From Anditalea andensis (GTDB lineage: Bacteria > Bacteroidota > Bacteroidia > Cytophagales > Cyclobacteriaceae): DNA of 64,000 bases. The translations under genes were made by a program, and so were the position numbers. Below, one piece after another: positions 48,195 to 58,705 of this stretch (position 1 is its first letter; the number at the start of each line of letters is the position of its first letter). The DNA lies in assembly GCF_000714815.1 (NCBI RefSeq), contig NZ_JMIH01000014.1:124001-188000 (forward strand), in the 5' to 3' direction. The notes under the pieces are model-generated. The model saw only the letters and a program-made list of their open reading frames with translations, did not search any database and was not told where the DNA came from.

Positions 48195-48947
48195 TTATAC
48201 ATTGTCACTACTCAGTACCGCAGAGAAATATTCCCTGTTCATTCTGGCTATATTGGACAACTTAATGCCTTTAGGACATTCAGCCGAACAGGCACCTATA
48301 TTAGTACAGGCACCAAATCCCTCTGCATCCATCTGAGCTACCATGTTTTCAGCCCTTGATTTACGCTCCACCTGTCCTTGGGGCAATAATGCCAACTGAG
48401 ATATTTTGGCAGAAACGAAAAGCATAGCCGATGCATTTTTGCAGGCTGCTACACATGCTCCACAGGATATACAGGTCGCAGAATCAAACGCTTCATCCGC
48501 TATAATTTTCGGTACCGGTATTTCATTGGCATCGGGTACACCACCTGTATTGACAGATACATAACCTCCTGCTTGAATGATCCTGTCAAAGGCCGATCGG
48601 TCAGTCATCAGATCTTTTAAAACAGGAAAACCTTTGGCCCTCCAAGGCTCTATGGTGATCACGTCGCCATCAGCAAAGGACCTCATATGCAGCTGGCAGG
48701 TTGTGGTCTGCTGAGGACCATGTGGATGTCCGTTTATATACAGTGAACATGCCCCGCATATTCCCTCCCTACAGTCATGATCAAAGTGAACAGGGTCTTC
48801 TCCCTTTGCCGAAAGCTCCTCGTTAAGTACATCGAGCATTTCCAGAAAGGACATGTCAGTAGATATTCCTGATACTTTATAGTCTACAAAACCACCTTTA
48901 TCTTTATGGTTTTTTTGTCTCCAAACTTTTAATGTTAAATTCATCAT
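48195..48947 (-). CDS. sdhB: Succinate dehydrogenase/fumarate reductase iron-sulfur subunit
   Basis: The 250-residue subunit carries electrons from FAD in SdhA to the membrane quinone site. The [2Fe-2S] cysteines are C59, C64, C67 and C84 (CREGICGAC...TTTC), and the two further clusters are marked by [11 protein letters not shown] and [14 protein letters not shown]. The latter arrangement fits the group with SdhC-only anchors. Two start codons are adjacent (48947 and 48944). It is the last gene of sdhCAB and is followed by a terminator. Confidence 0.94.
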   Translation of the reverse strand: MMNLTLKVWRQKNHKDKGGFVDYKVSGISTDMSFLEMLDVLNEELSAKGEDPVHFDHDCREGICGACSLYINGHPHGPQQTTTCQLHMRSFADGDVITIEPWRAKGFPVLKDLMTDRSAFDRIIQAGGYVSVNTGGVPDANEIPVPKIIADEAFDSATCISCGACVAACKNASAMLFVSAKISQLALLPQGQVERKSRAENMVAQMDAEGFGACTNIGACSAECPKGIKLSNIARMNREYFSAVLSSDNV

Positions 48948-48974
48948 TATTTAAGTGCTTTAATTGATGATAGA

Positions 48975-50909
48975 TTACTTGTAACTTCTTTGGGTCAACT
49001 TCACGTTTTCAAATTTCAGCTCCTCTTTGACAAGCTCAGATTCTAACCCTTCTCCTGTATATTTCCAGGCAGCTACGTATGCGAAGTTATCATCATCACG
49101 AAGTGCCTCTCCTTCCGGAGTCTGGTATTCTTCTCTAAAATGGCCTCCACAGGATTCATCTCTGTTTAATGCATCATCCACCATCAACTCCCCGAGTTCA
49201 ATAAAATCTGCCACCCGGTGTGCTTTTTCCAAAGACATGTTCAGCTCATCAGGGGTTCCCAAAACCTTGACGTCCCTCCAAAACTCAGCTTTAAGCTCCT
49301 TGATCAGCCCTTTAGCTTTCGTAAGCCCTTCTGCATTTCTCGCCATCCCACAGTATTCCCACATGATCTTACCTAGTCTTTTATGGAAATGATCTATGGT
49401 TTTTGTGCCTTTAATGGATAAGAATTTCTGTATCTTATCAGTAATCTCTTTGGCAGCCTTTTTAAACTCATCATGATCTGCGGTAACAGTCTCCTTTGAC
49501 ATACCTGCCAGATAATCTCCCAGTGTATAAGGGATCACAAAGTAACCATCTGCCAGACCCTGCATCAAAGCAGAAGCACCGAGCCTGTTAGCACCATGGT
49601 CTGAAAAATTAGCTTCTCCCAATGCATATAGTCCAGGTACGTTGGTCATCAAATTATAATCTACCCAAAGCCCACCCATGGTATAATGCACCGCTGGGTA
49701 GATCATCATAGGCTCTTTGTATGGATTATCTCCGGTAATCTGCTGGTACATATCAAATAGGTTACCGTAACGGCTTCTGATAGCATCTTCACTGTCTCTT
49801 TTGATCGCATCTCTGAAGTCCAAGAAGACAGCTTCACCTGTTTCATTTACCCCTCTTCCTTCATCACAGACATATTTGGCGTTTCTGGAAGCCACATCTC
49901 TGGGAACAAGGTTACCAAAAGAAGGATATTTTCTTTCCAGAAAATAATCCCGGTCCTCTTCTTTTATGTCCGCTATTTTTATCTGTTTTTTTCTTACTTT
50001 TTCTGCAATTTCCACAGTCCTAGGAACCCATACCCTTCCGTCATTTCTGAGTGATTCAGACATCAGGGTCAGTTTGGACTGATGGTCTCCTGAGACCGGG
50101 ATACAGGTAGGATGTATTTGGGTAAAGCAAGGGTTGGCAAACAAAGCACCTTTTTTATGTGCTCTCCATGCCGCGGTCACATTAGAACCCATGGCATTGG
50201 TAGAAAGGAAAAATACGTTTCCGTACCCTCCTGTACAAAGTAGCACTGCATGTGCACTGTGAGATTCGATGGTGCCGGTAATCAGGTTTCTGGTGATGAT
50301 CCCTCTGGCTTTGCCTTCTACCGTCACCAGGTCCATCATCTCCGTCCTGGGATATAATTTCACTTTACCGTTTGCCACCTGCCTGCTGAGCGCAGAATAA
50401 GCCCCTAATAATAATTGCTGTCCGGTCTGTCCCCTGGCGTAAAAAGTACGGGATACCTGGGCACCACCAAAAGAACGGTTGGCCAATAACCCCCCATATT
50501 CTCGTGCAAATGGCACTCCTTGGGCAACACACTGATCAATTATATTGACAGAAACCTCTGCCAATCTATATACATTAGCTTCTCTGGCCCTGTAATCGCC
50601 CCCCTTTACGGTATCGTAAAACAACCTGTAGACAGAATCCCCATCATTTTGGTAATTTTTGGCAGCATTTATCCCTCCCTGGGCCGCTATGGAGTGGGCC
50701 CTTCTGGGACTGTCCTGAAAGCAAAATGCTTTTACATTATAACCTAGTTCGGCCAAAGATGCTGCTGCTGAGGCACCCGCTAAACCAGTCCCTACCACTA
50801 TGACCTCATATTTTCTTTTATTGGCAGGGTTAACCAGCTTTACGTTAAATTTATGCTTATTCCATTTTTCGGCTAATGGTCCTTCGGGTATTTTAGAATC
50901 GAGTATCAT
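48975..50909 (-). CDS. sdhA: Succinate dehydrogenase/fumarate reductase flavoprotein subunit
   Basis: This 644-residue catalytic subunit oxidises succinate to fumarate in the TCA cycle. The FAD-binding [28 protein letters not shown] (covalent FAD histidine region), [10 protein letters not shown] and [13 protein letters not shown] segments are intact. I start at the ATG at 50909, one base after sdhC; an upstream open frame to 50996 runs into sdhC with no family resemblance. Order sdhC-sdhA-sdhB is typical for Bacteroidota. Confidence 0.95.
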   Translation of the reverse strand: MILDSKIPEGPLAEKWNKHKFNVKLVNPANKRKYEVIVVGTGLAGASAAASLAELGYNVKAFCFQDSPRRAHSIAAQGGINAAKNYQNDGDSVYRLFYDTVKGGDYRAREANVYRLAEVSVNIIDQCVAQGVPFAREYGGLLANRSFGGAQVSRTFYARGQTGQQLLLGAYSALSRQVANGKVKLYPRTEMMDLVTVEGKARGIITRNLITGTIESHSAHAVLLCTGGYGNVFFLSTNAMGSNVTAAWRAHKKGALFANPCFTQIHPTCIPVSGDHQSKLTLMSESLRNDGRVWVPRTVEIAEKVRKKQIKIADIKEEDRDYFLERKYPSFGNLVPRDVASRNAKYVCDEGRGVNETGEAVFLDFRDAIKRDSEDAIRSRYGNLFDMYQQITGDNPYKEPMMIYPAVHYTMGGLWVDYNLMTNVPGLYALGEANFSDHGANRLGASALMQGLADGYFVIPYTLGDYLAGMSKETVTADHDEFKKAAKEITDKIQKFLSIKGTKTIDHFHKRLGKIMWEYCGMARNAEGLTKAKGLIKELKAEFWRDVKVLGTPDELNMSLEKAHRVADFIELGELMVDDALNRDESCGGHFREEYQTPEGEALRDDDNFAYVAAWKYTGEGLESELVKEELKFENVKLTQRSYK

Positions 50910-50910
50910 A

Positions 50911-51615
50911 TTAAAATGGTAATTTTTCTGGTGCTGATATAAAGAAGTAAATATAAAGTGGCATGCTGGCAAATAAAGCCGGCACCACGATGGCAAATGC
51001 CCTACCTATAAATTTAATAGCAGGGGTATATTTTCTATGATTTAAACCCAATGTCTGAAATGCACTGGCAAAACCATGTGAAAGGTGAAAACCAAGAAAG
51101 ATCATGGCTATCACATATAAAGCCACCATCCATTCTACCTGAAAGGCCCAAACAACTACAGCATATAAATTTTTATATACACCTGTATCATAAGTGACCT
51201 GTTGGATTTCTCCCCAGTGCATACGGTACCAAAAGCCCTGTAGATGAACAACCAAGAAAATCAGAATAATCGTTCCTAAAATCCCCATGTTTCTGGAGCT
51301 GAAGCTGCTTTCCTTTGGAGGATCAACTTTGGCATATGCTACCGGCCTAGCCCTTTTATTCAAATAGGTCAGCAAGATGGAATAAATAATATGTACCAAA
51401 ATGGATACATAAGTAGTGATGGATAGTATCTGGACAAACTGATTGGTGGTCATGAAATCGGCATATTCATTAAATGCCTGTCCGCCATCATCCTTGAATA
51501 AAAGCAGGTTACCCGTAACGTGCCCTATTAAAAATATAATGAGAAACAAACCCGTCAGAGCCATGATCAATTTCTGCCCCAGAGTACTTTTGAAGGTCTT
51601 GGTTACCCAACTCAT
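50911..51615 (-). CDS. sdhC: Succinate dehydrogenase cytochrome b subunit
   Basis: The 234-residue membrane anchor has five helices and the histidines expected to bind two haem b groups ([26 protein letters not shown]). It passes electrons to menaquinone. It is the single-anchor, five-helix type shared with fumarate reductases, so no separate sdhD is needed. The gene heads sdhCAB; a candidate promoter lies about 55 bp upstream. Confidence 0.93.
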   Translation of the reverse strand: MSWVTKTFKSTLGQKLIMALTGLFLIIFLIGHVTGNLLLFKDDGGQAFNEYADFMTTNQFVQILSITTYVSILVHIIYSILLTYLNKRARPVAYAKVDPPKESSFSSRNMGILGTIILIFLVVHLQGFWYRMHWGEIQQVTYDTGVYKNLYAVVVWAFQVEWMVALYVIAMIFLGFHLSHGFASAFQTLGLNHRKYTPAIKFIGRAFAIVVPALFASMPLYIYFFISAPEKLPF

Positions 51616-51670
51616 AAACTTTTTCTTTAGTGTATTTTTGTATAAAATGATGTTTATTAATACTTAGTCG

Positions 51671-51699
51671 CCAAATTTACATTTGGAAACCTTATCAAA
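51671..51699 (-). promoter_or_regulatory. Candidate sdh promoter with embedded palindrome
   Basis: On the minus strand TAAATTTG (complement of 51672-51679) matches TAnnTTTG, with TTTG (complement of 51696-51699) 16 bp upstream. The -7 element sits in the palindrome CCAAAT-TTAC-ATTTGG (51671-51686), which might be an operator. Distance to the sdhC start is about 57 bp. Confidence 0.42.
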
Positions 51700-51882
51700 C
51701 AATCAATCTTATACGTCCACAGCTTATTTTAAAACGTTCTAAATAATATATTTTCATAGGTTTAATATCCCCCCATTTGAATATTTGCCCAACTCAATGT
51801 TTAAATTTATTGTTTCATTATTATAATAATTTCTACTTAATTATCTTTATTACGTATAATTGAAGAATTAAAGCAGGCCTGT

Positions 51883-54672
51883 ATGAAATCCAAAAATCTA
51901 TTTTTCCTTGTTCTTAGTATCTTTTTATCATTTTTATATCAAGCCACATATGCTACTCATATCAGGGCTGGGGAAATTATTGCAGAAAGAATTTCGACCC
52001 AGGCACTTACTTATCGTATCACAGTGGTCGGATATACTGATACCGGTTCACAGGTACAGTTTGGGCCTGGCACCATAAATTTTGGAGATGGTACCGAAGT
52101 CCAGCTTAATACCGCCAGTGATATTTCCTTCAAAGAATCACTGGGTAATCAAATTGAGAAAAACACATTTATTGTCACCCATACCTTTCAGGGTCCAGGT
52201 AATTATACTATACGGTTTATGGAATTTAACAGAAATGACAGAACCCTAAACATGGACAATTCTGTGGAAACGCCTTTCTATGTGGAAACATGGATTAGGA
52301 TAGACCCATTTCTGGGAATAAACAATTCCCCTATACTCACGATACCTCCTGTGGACAATGGAGCTGTAAACGTAAGGTATATTCACAATCCTGGCGCCTA
52401 TGATCCTGACGGAGACAGCCTCGCTTATTTCTTTGATGAGAATGTAGTAAGGCCAAAGCAGGCTTTCCAAAGATATGTAAACAATTACCGCAGTCCGGGA
52501 TCAGGAGAATTCAGCTTTAACCGAGAAGATGGATCTGCCAATCCTTATATTTCCATGGATCCGTTAACCGGGGATCTTATCTGGGATGCACCAGGGCTCG
52601 CAGGCCAGTACAATATTGCTTTTAGGATAGAAGAGTGGCGCAAAGTAAACGGCGTTTATGAGATGATCGGGTATGTGGTCAGAGACATGCAGATCATCAT
52701 AGAGAACACAGATAACAGAAGACCGGAGCTCATCATGCCTGAGGATATCTGCGTGGTGGCAGGCACCAGGATACAAGAAATCATTCAGGGAAGTGATCCT
52801 GATGGTGATGATATCCGTATAGAAGTTTTTGGTGATCCGATTGAAATATCCTCTCCTGCTACCTATAACCCTTTATCAGTTTTTCAGCCTTCTCCTGGCA
52901 TCATCAATTTCGACTGGCAAACCAATTGTACCCATGTAAGAGACCGTCCATATCAGGTAAGGGTACGGATTACAGACCGTCCCAGCTCTGGGCCAGCTTT
53001 GGTGGACATTCGGACATGGAACATTACTGTAGTAGGACCTCCCCCTGTCATAGAAGGGGTGGAACAGATCCCGGGGAGGCAGGCAGAACTAAACTGGGAA
53101 CCCTATACCTGTGGTACTACGGCCGAAACCATGCAGATATGGAGAAGGCTCAACAGCGACCCGTATGAGCCGGACTCCTGTGAAACGGGTATTAGAGCGG
53201 GATATGAACTGGTAGGCACTACTGATATGGATACCTTTAGTTTTATTGATACGAATAATGGTGTCGGATTAAGCCCTGGAAATACCTATTGCTACAGACT
53301 GGTATCTGTATTTCCCCCACCAAGAGGTGGAGAAAGTATTGTATCAGAAGAATTTTGCATCACATTAGATGTAGATGTGCCTCTGATTACCAATGTAAGC
53401 ATAGAAACTACAGATGCAGAAAATGGGGAAATCCTCGTGAGGTGGACCCCTCCTTATGATATAGACGTCAGTCAGTATCCCGGGCCCTATACGTATGAAC
53501 TTATCCGGGCTGAAGGCTTTACCGGAAATCAGTCACGTGCCTCTATAGTGACCACTTCAGACACTGTATTTGTAGATTCAGGTATGAATACGGCCAATCA
53601 GATCTATAATTATGAAATTATTTTACTGGATCAGGGCGTTCGGATAGATACCTCCAGTAAGGCATCTTCTGTAAGTCTGGAACCAGCTATCCTCAATGAA
53701 GCTATAGAACTTACATGGCAATTTGATGTGCCTTGGAACAATTCAATAGCTGAATACCCCCATGAAGTGTACCGAAACAGAACCGATCCGATGTCTGAAG
53801 ATGTGGACAACTTTACGCTCATAGGGGAAGTAAATGTTACCACAGGAGGATTTAGGTTCTTAGACGATGGCAGTCATAATGGGATAGGATTAAATAAAGA
53901 TATAGAATACTGCTACTATGTCACCACAAAGGGTGCTTATAACTTAGACTTTCTCACTTATCCTTTAGATAATAACTCCCAGATAATATGCGTAAGGCCA
54001 GATGATGACAGGTTACCTTGTCCGCCTGTCCTGACTTATGAGGGACCTGACTGTAGGGAATACCTTTCAGACAAACCATGCGGATTTTCTTCATTTTATC
54101 ATGATCTAAGCTGGCTTCCAGATGTATCCGGAGATTGTGATGATGAACTCTCCCTATACAGATTGTACTTTTCTCAATCAGGGGAAGAAAACACATTTGA
54201 GCTTCAAGGAACTTTCAGCGGCGCTACTTTATCTACCAGAATCGAAGGGTTGAATACCATGAGAGGCTGTTATTATATAATTGCAGTCGACAGATCAGGG
54301 AATGAAAGCGAACCTAGTAATATAGTATGCATAGATAACTGCCCATATTACGAGTTACCGAATGTCTTCACTCCAAATGCAGATGGCACCAACGATACAT
54401 TTATGGCTTTTGACAATCCTTTTGAAAAATGTCCAAGATTCGTACAGGCAGTAGAGATAAAAATATATAACAGGTGGGGTGCCTTGGTTTTTGAGTACAA
54501 TTCTCAGTCCTCTTCTGAAAACAACATATTTATAGAATGGGATGGAAGAAGTAATAATGGCGCTGAACTCCCAGCAGGAACTTACTTTTACTCAGGTACA
54601 GTATTATTTGATGCTAATGATCCGGGATTAAGAGTACAAAAGTTAAAAGGAAACATTCAAATAATACGATAA
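51883..54672 (+). CDS. T9SS cargo protein with gliding-motility-associated C-terminal domain
   Basis: The 929-residue surface or secreted protein has a signal peptide (about 1-24), beta-sandwich modules, DPDGD calcium-binding-like motifs (two copies), several fibronectin-III-like regions (WTPPYDID, LSWLPDVSGD) and a C-terminal type B T9SS sorting domain of about 90 residues (LPNVFTPNADGTNDTF, KIYNRWGALVFE, WDGRSNNGAELPAGTYFY). It contains at least 15 cysteines, many spaced for disulfides. T9SS should carry it across the outer membrane through SprA. The DCC-family gene starts one base after its stop. Function of the protein is unknown. Confidence 0.9.
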   Translation: MKSKNLFFLVLSIFLSFLYQATYATHIRAGEIIAERISTQALTYRITVVGYTDTGSQVQFGPGTINFGDGTEVQLNTASDISFKESLGNQIEKNTFIVTHTFQGPGNYTIRFMEFNRNDRTLNMDNSVETPFYVETWIRIDPFLGINNSPILTIPPVDNGAVNVRYIHNPGAYDPDGDSLAYFFDENVVRPKQAFQRYVNNYRSPGSGEFSFNREDGSANPYISMDPLTGDLIWDAPGLAGQYNIAFRIEEWRKVNGVYEMIGYVVRDMQIIIENTDNRRPELIMPEDICVVAGTRIQEIIQGSDPDGDDIRIEVFGDPIEISSPATYNPLSVFQPSPGIINFDWQTNCTHVRDRPYQVRVRITDRPSSGPALVDIRTWNITVVGPPPVIEGVEQIPGRQAELNWEPYTCGTTAETMQIWRRLNSDPYEPDSCETGIRAGYELVGTTDMDTFSFIDTNNGVGLSPGNTYCYRLVSVFPPPRGGESIVSEEFCITLDVDVPLITNVSIETTDAENGEILVRWTPPYDIDVSQYPGPYTYELIRAEGFTGNQSRASIVTTSDTVFVDSGMNTANQIYNYEIILLDQGVRIDTSSKASSVSLEPAILNEAIELTWQFDVPWNNSIAEYPHEVYRNRTDPMSEDVDNFTLIGEVNVTTGGFRFLDDGSHNGIGLNKDIEYCYYVTTKGAYNLDFLTYPLDNNSQIICVRPDDDRLPCPPVLTYEGPDCREYLSDKPCGFSSFYHDLSWLPDVSGDCDDELSLYRLYFSQSGEENTFELQGTFSGATLSTRIEGLNTMRGCYYIIAVDRSGNESEPSNIVCIDNCPYYELPNVFTPNADGTNDTFMAFDNPFEKCPRFVQAVEIKIYNRWGALVFEYNSQSSSENNIFIEWDGRSNNGAELPAGTYFYSGTVLFDANDPGLRVQKLKGNIQIIR

Positions 54673-54673
54673 T

Positions 54674-55069
54674 ATGTCCGAAGAAAAAGCGGTAATTCTA
54701 TTCGATGGAGTTTGCAATCTATGTAATACTTCTGTCGATTTTATTATCAGAAAAGATAAAAAAGAATATTTTAAATTCGGTGCCTTACAGCAATCCGGCG
54801 ATCTTTTAAAAAAGTATAACATCGATCCAGCATATATGAACTCGCTGGTGCTGATAGAAAAAGACCAAGTATATTATAAAAGTGAAGCCGCACTGAAAAT
54901 CGCCAGAAGGCTGAACGGTGCATGGCCACTTTTATATCCTTTTATTCTACTACCAGATTTGATGAGAGATCCTATCTACAATCTTATCGCTGATAACAGA
55001 TACCGATGGTTTGGAAAAGGGAATTCATGCAGGCTACCCACTCCTGAAGAAGCCAAAAGATTTATTTAG
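54674..55069 (+). CDS. DCC-family (DUF393) thiol-disulfide oxidoreductase-like protein
   Basis: The 131-residue protein opens with ILFDGVCNLCN, the DxxCxxC signature of the DCC family (DUF393), a thioredoxin-like group of putative thiol-disulfide oxidoreductases. No signal peptide is visible, so it may act in the cytoplasm. It begins one base after the stop of the cysteine-rich T9SS cargo gene, which suggests co-transcription. Whether it helps form disulfides in that cargo is unproven. Confidence 0.86.
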   Translation: MSEEKAVILFDGVCNLCNTSVDFIIRKDKKEYFKFGALQQSGDLLKKYNIDPAYMNSLVLIEKDQVYYKSEAALKIARRLNGAWPLLYPFILLPDLMRDPIYNLIADNRYRWFGKGNSCRLPTPEEAKRFI

Positions 55070-55173
55070 ATGGCACCTGCTTTGCAATAAGGATTCTTAT
55101 ATTGATGTATTGGTAATATATTTACAGTCCTTTAAGCCAATATTGACATTAAACTAAACTAAACACAAACAGT

Positions 55174-56049
55174 ATGAAAGCTTACATATTTCCCGGTCAG
55201 GGGGCACAGTTTCCAGGAATGGGAAAAGACTTATATGATACCAATAAGGAGGCTAAAATCCTTTTTGATCATGCCAATGAAATTTTAGGTTTTAATATTA
55301 CCGAAGTGATGTTTAATGGTACGGAAGAAGCATTAAAGCAGACCAATATCACACAACCTGCCATTTTCCTTCATTCTGTGATTTTAGCTAAAACTTCGGC
55401 CAACTTTAATCCTGATATGGTCGCCGGACATTCATTGGGAGAATTTTCTGCGTTGGTCGCGAATGGCGTATTAGCATTTGATGATGCTCTAAAACTGGTA
55501 CACCAGCGAGCACTCGCCATGCAGGAAGCCTGTGAAATCAATCCAAGCACCATGGCTGCTATTCTTGGTTTGGAAGATGCTAAAGTAGAAGCCATCTGTC
55601 ATTCAATCAATGGTGAGGTAGTCGTACCGGCCAATTATAACTGCCCTGGCCAGTTGGTAATATCAGGCAGCGTAAAAGGAATAGAAATAGCATGTGAAAA
55701 AATGAAAGAAGCAGGTGCCAAAAGAGCATTACCACTTCCAGTGGGAGGTGCATTCCACTCGCCCTTCATGGAACCAGCCAGAGAAAAATTAGAAAAAGCT
55801 ATCAATGAAACTACCTTTAATCAGCCTATCTGCCCGATATATCAAAATGTAAGCACTACAGGCATGACAGATGTAGATAGGATCAAAGAGAATCTGATCG
55901 CCCAATTAACTGCTCCTGTGAAGTGGACCCAATCCATTGAAAACATGGTAGCCGACGGAGCCACACATTTCATTGAAAGCGGGCCGGGCAAAGTACTTCA
56001 GGGATTGGTAAAGAAAATATATAAAGAGGCTGAAGTAAGTAGTATTTAA
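55174..56049 (+). CDS. fabD: Malonyl-CoA:ACP transacylase
   Basis: The 291-residue enzyme moves malonyl groups from CoA to acyl carrier protein to start fatty acid elongation in the cytoplasm. The motif GHSLGE with nucleophile S87, the early FPGQGAQFPGMG, and H195 in GGAFHSPF are all in place. Length is normal. The 104-bp upstream gap separates it from the DCC gene; I found no exact promoter match there. Other fab genes are absent. Confidence 0.95.
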   Translation: MKAYIFPGQGAQFPGMGKDLYDTNKEAKILFDHANEILGFNITEVMFNGTEEALKQTNITQPAIFLHSVILAKTSANFNPDMVAGHSLGEFSALVANGVLAFDDALKLVHQRALAMQEACEINPSTMAAILGLEDAKVEAICHSINGEVVVPANYNCPGQLVISGSVKGIEIACEKMKEAGAKRALPLPVGGAFHSPFMEPAREKLEKAINETTFNQPICPIYQNVSTTGMTDVDRIKENLIAQLTAPVKWTQSIENMVADGATHFIESGPGKVLQGLVKKIYKEAEVSSI

Positions 56050-56166
56050 CTAATCATCTACCGTCCGTTATACGCTTTCATTAATATATTGTTTGGGTTT
56101 GGCTAACCGCCAAACCCATTTTTTTACCCCAGACAACTGTATAATAGATTTTGGAGCATCTGATAT

Positions 56167-56649
56167 TTACGGCCTGTATACATTTACTTCCCCCATATCT
56201 TTACATTCATCCAAAAGCTGTCGAGAAGATTTTCCAAACAACGGATGCTTGAAATCCGGAAGCAGCTCTGCCAGTGGTACCAAAGCAAATTTTCTTTCCT
56301 GGATCAATGGATGCGGCACCGCCAATAAGGGAGTATTTATAACTTCCCCGTCTATATATAAGATATCTATATCCATGGTCCTATTTCCCCATTTTCTACT
56401 ACGTGTTCTTTCCAGTATATCTTCTATATCCTGTGTATACCTAAGCACTGTCTCAGGTTTCATTTCTGTTTTAATGATCAATATCCTGTTCAGGTAGTCC
56501 CCTTCAGATTCCCCACCCCATGCCGTTGTTTCATAAATCTGAGATCTTTGTACAATTACAAACAGTTTACCGAGAAGGTTTTCAGCTTCTTCTATAAGTG
56601 ACAGCCTGTCTCCTAGATTACCTCCTATTAATAAAACGACATTTTTCAT
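56167..56649 (-). CDS. folK: 2-amino-4-hydroxy-6-hydroxymethyldihydropteridine pyrophosphokinase
   Basis: HPPK transfers pyrophosphate from ATP to the pterin intermediate of folate synthesis. The N-terminal VVLLIGGNLGDR and the central RKWGNRTMDIDILYID (equivalent to the family RWGPRTLDLDIL pattern with metal-binding Asp residues) identify it. I use the ATG at 56649, giving the usual short N-terminus; an ATG at 56658 adds three residues. It lies between fabD (convergent) and the divergent sppA. Confidence 0.92.
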   Translation of the reverse strand: MKNVVLLIGGNLGDRLSLIEEAENLLGKLFVIVQRSQIYETTAWGGESEGDYLNRILIIKTEMKPETVLRYTQDIEDILERTRSRKWGNRTMDIDILYIDGEVINTPLLAVPHPLIQERKFALVPLAELLPDFKHPLFGKSSRQLLDECKDMGEVNVYRP

Positions 56650-56779
56650 TATATTCATTTGATCTTTTTAAAATTTCTTTTTTGTTCACAAGGGGTTTTG
56701 CATAAGCTTCACAAGAATTAACTGTATCCCGATCTTTATGAAGCTTCCTTCTAGCTCGATTTAATCTATCTATATATAA

Positions 56780-56807
56780 TAATTTTGCAAAAAAAAGCTT
56801 AAATTTG
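56780..56807 (+). promoter_or_regulatory. Candidate promoter elements upstream of sppA
   Basis: Two TAnnTTTG matches are present, TAATTTTG (56780-56787) and TAAATTTG (56800-56807), the second 22 bp before the sppA start. Neither has a well-placed TTTG further upstream, so which one is active is open. Confidence 0.4.
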
Positions 56808-56829
56808 AGGTAATTATAACCTACAATAT

Positions 56830-58593
56830 ATGCGTTTTTTAAGTAATATTCTTGCTACTATCATTGGGCTATTCATCTTTTTTATCATTACTTTCTTTAT
56901 CCTAATTGGAATTATCGGCATAGCAGCCTCCTCGGATGATAAAGTGACGATAAAGGAAAATTCGGTCCTACACATCAATCTTGACAATAAACTTTTAGTG
57001 GAAAGATCCCAGGATGAGGATTTAGCCATTCCATCTTTTGGGCCTTTTTCTACGATACCTTCGGTGGGGCTGAACCAATTAAAAACCGCCATACGAACAG
57101 CAAAGGAGAATGACAACATTAAGGGTATTTACCTACAATCTGGCGTAATCTTAGGCGGTGGGCCTGCCCTGCTTCTGGAGTTAAGAAACGAATTGGAGGC
57201 ATTTAAATCCTCCGGCAAATTTATAGTTTCCTACTCAGAAGTCCTTTCAGAAGGAGGCTATTTTCTATCCTCCATAGCAGATGAGGTATACCTGAACCCT
57301 CTGGGCACACTGGAGTTTAATGGTTTGTCTTCAAATGTGGTCTTTCTTACAGGTTTGTTCAAAAAGTTGGAAATAGAACCTGTTATATTTCGGGTTGGTG
57401 AATTTAAAAGTGCCGTAGAGCCGTTTTTCCTGGACAAAATGAGTGAGGAAAACCGCCTACAAACCGCTGTTTTTCTTAACGAAATGAATGACCTGTCCAT
57501 AGAAAAAATAGCACTGAGCAGAAATATAACCTATGATAGATTAAAGGAAATAAATGACAACATGCTGGTAAGGAAAAACCAGGATGCTATAGATCTAGGC
57601 CTAGTAGATGGCCTATGGTATGATGATCAGGTAAAAGACCTGCTTCGTGAAAAATTAGGCATTGAGGAGGACAAAGAAATCCCTTCCGTCAACATCACCC
57701 AAATCAATACAAACGCCAAAACCCCTAACAGAAGTTCTGGCAATAAAATAGCCGTCATCATAGCAGACGGAGAAATCATAAGCGGCGACAGTGAAGGATC
57801 CATAGGGTCTAAACAGTTTTCAGAAGAAATTAAAAAAGCTAAGAATGATAAGGATGTAAAAGCTATTGTACTGAGGGTAAACAGTCCTGGGGGATCTGTA
57901 CTTGCATCAGATGTCATATGGCGAGAAATGCGTGAGGCCAAGCAGGTAAAACCTGTGATAGCATCCATGTCAGAAGTAGCGGCTTCAGGTGGATATTATA
58001 TATCGGCTCCTGCTGATACCATCGTGGCCCAGCCCAATACTATCACTGGTTCTATTGGCATATTCGGACTGTGGTTTAATATGGAAGGCTTGCTGAACAA
58101 CAAACTAGGGGTTACCACTGATGTAGTTTCCACTGGGCAGTACTCCGATTTTATGAATCCTACCAGACAGATGAGTCCAATAGAAAAAGGAATAGTACAG
58201 GCTCAGGTCGAAGAAGGATATGACATATTCATATCCCGAGTAGCCGAAGGAAGGGGTATGACCAAAGAACAGGTCATGGACATCGCTTCCGGCAGGGTCT
58301 GGAGCGGAATACAGGCTCAGCAGGTAGGATTGGTGGATGTTTTGGGAGGGTTAGATGATGCCATCCAAATCGCTGCAGTCAAGGCCGGGGTCGCCGATGA
58401 TTATAGAGTAGCTTATTACCCAGAACAAAAGACATTCTTTGAAAGAATCCTGACTGAACTTTCCAGAGAAGTCCAGACAAAATACATGCAGTACAGATTA
58501 GGCGAAAATTTTTATATTTATCAACATATAGAAAAAGTAAAACAATTTGAGGGAATCATGGTGAGATTGCCTTATGATATTGTAGTCAAATAA
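56830..58593 (+). CDS. sppA: Signal peptide peptidase SppA, 67K type
   Basis: The 587-residue membrane protease degrades cleaved signal peptides. It has an N-terminal anchor (about 8-32) and the tandem SppA domains. The Ser-Lys dyad is visible as K193 in GEFKSAVEPFF of the first half and S386 in SEVAASGGYY of the second, as in the long E. coli-type enzyme. NSPGGSV is the preceding conserved turn. It is a monocistronic gene closed by a strong hairpin. Confidence 0.94.
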   Translation: MRFLSNILATIIGLFIFFIITFFILIGIIGIAASSDDKVTIKENSVLHINLDNKLLVERSQDEDLAIPSFGPFSTIPSVGLNQLKTAIRTAKENDNIKGIYLQSGVILGGGPALLLELRNELEAFKSSGKFIVSYSEVLSEGGYFLSSIADEVYLNPLGTLEFNGLSSNVVFLTGLFKKLEIEPVIFRVGEFKSAVEPFFLDKMSEENRLQTAVFLNEMNDLSIEKIALSRNITYDRLKEINDNMLVRKNQDAIDLGLVDGLWYDDQVKDLLREKLGIEEDKEIPSVNITQINTNAKTPNRSSGNKIAVIIADGEIISGDSEGSIGSKQFSEEIKKAKNDKDVKAIVLRVNSPGGSVLASDVIWREMREAKQVKPVIASMSEVAASGGYYISAPADTIVAQPNTITGSIGIFGLWFNMEGLLNNKLGVTTDVVSTGQYSDFMNPTRQMSPIEKGIVQAQVEEGYDIFISRVAEGRGMTKEQVMDIASGRVWSGIQAQQVGLVDVLGGLDDAIQIAAVKAGVADDYRVAYYPEQKTFFERILTELSREVQTKYMQYRLGENFYIYQHIEKVKQFEGIMVRLPYDIVVK

Positions 58594-58667
58594 TCAACGG
58601 CCTGTTTTTTCACTTAAAAAAAAGAACTATTAAATAATTTATGCTATCTAAAGCAGGATAAAGAATT

Positions 58668-58696
58668 AAAAAGGAGTGCTGCTGGCACTCCTTTTT
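58668..58696. terminator. Bidirectional terminator between sppA and flavin reductase-like gene
   Basis: AAAAAGGAGTGC and GCACTCCTTTTT form a 12-bp perfect stem with a five-base loop. With A-rich sequence on one side and T-rich on the other it can stop both convergent genes. Confidence 0.88.
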
Positions 58697-58705
58697 AATT
58701 AACCA

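Noticed and set aside
48078-48359. A 93-codon plus-strand frame reaching into sdhB
   Set aside because: It starts in the terminator region and runs antisense to sdhB without recognisable features.
50910-50996. Longer N-terminus for SdhA
   Set aside because: It overlaps sdhC; the ATG at 50909 gives the family N-terminus.
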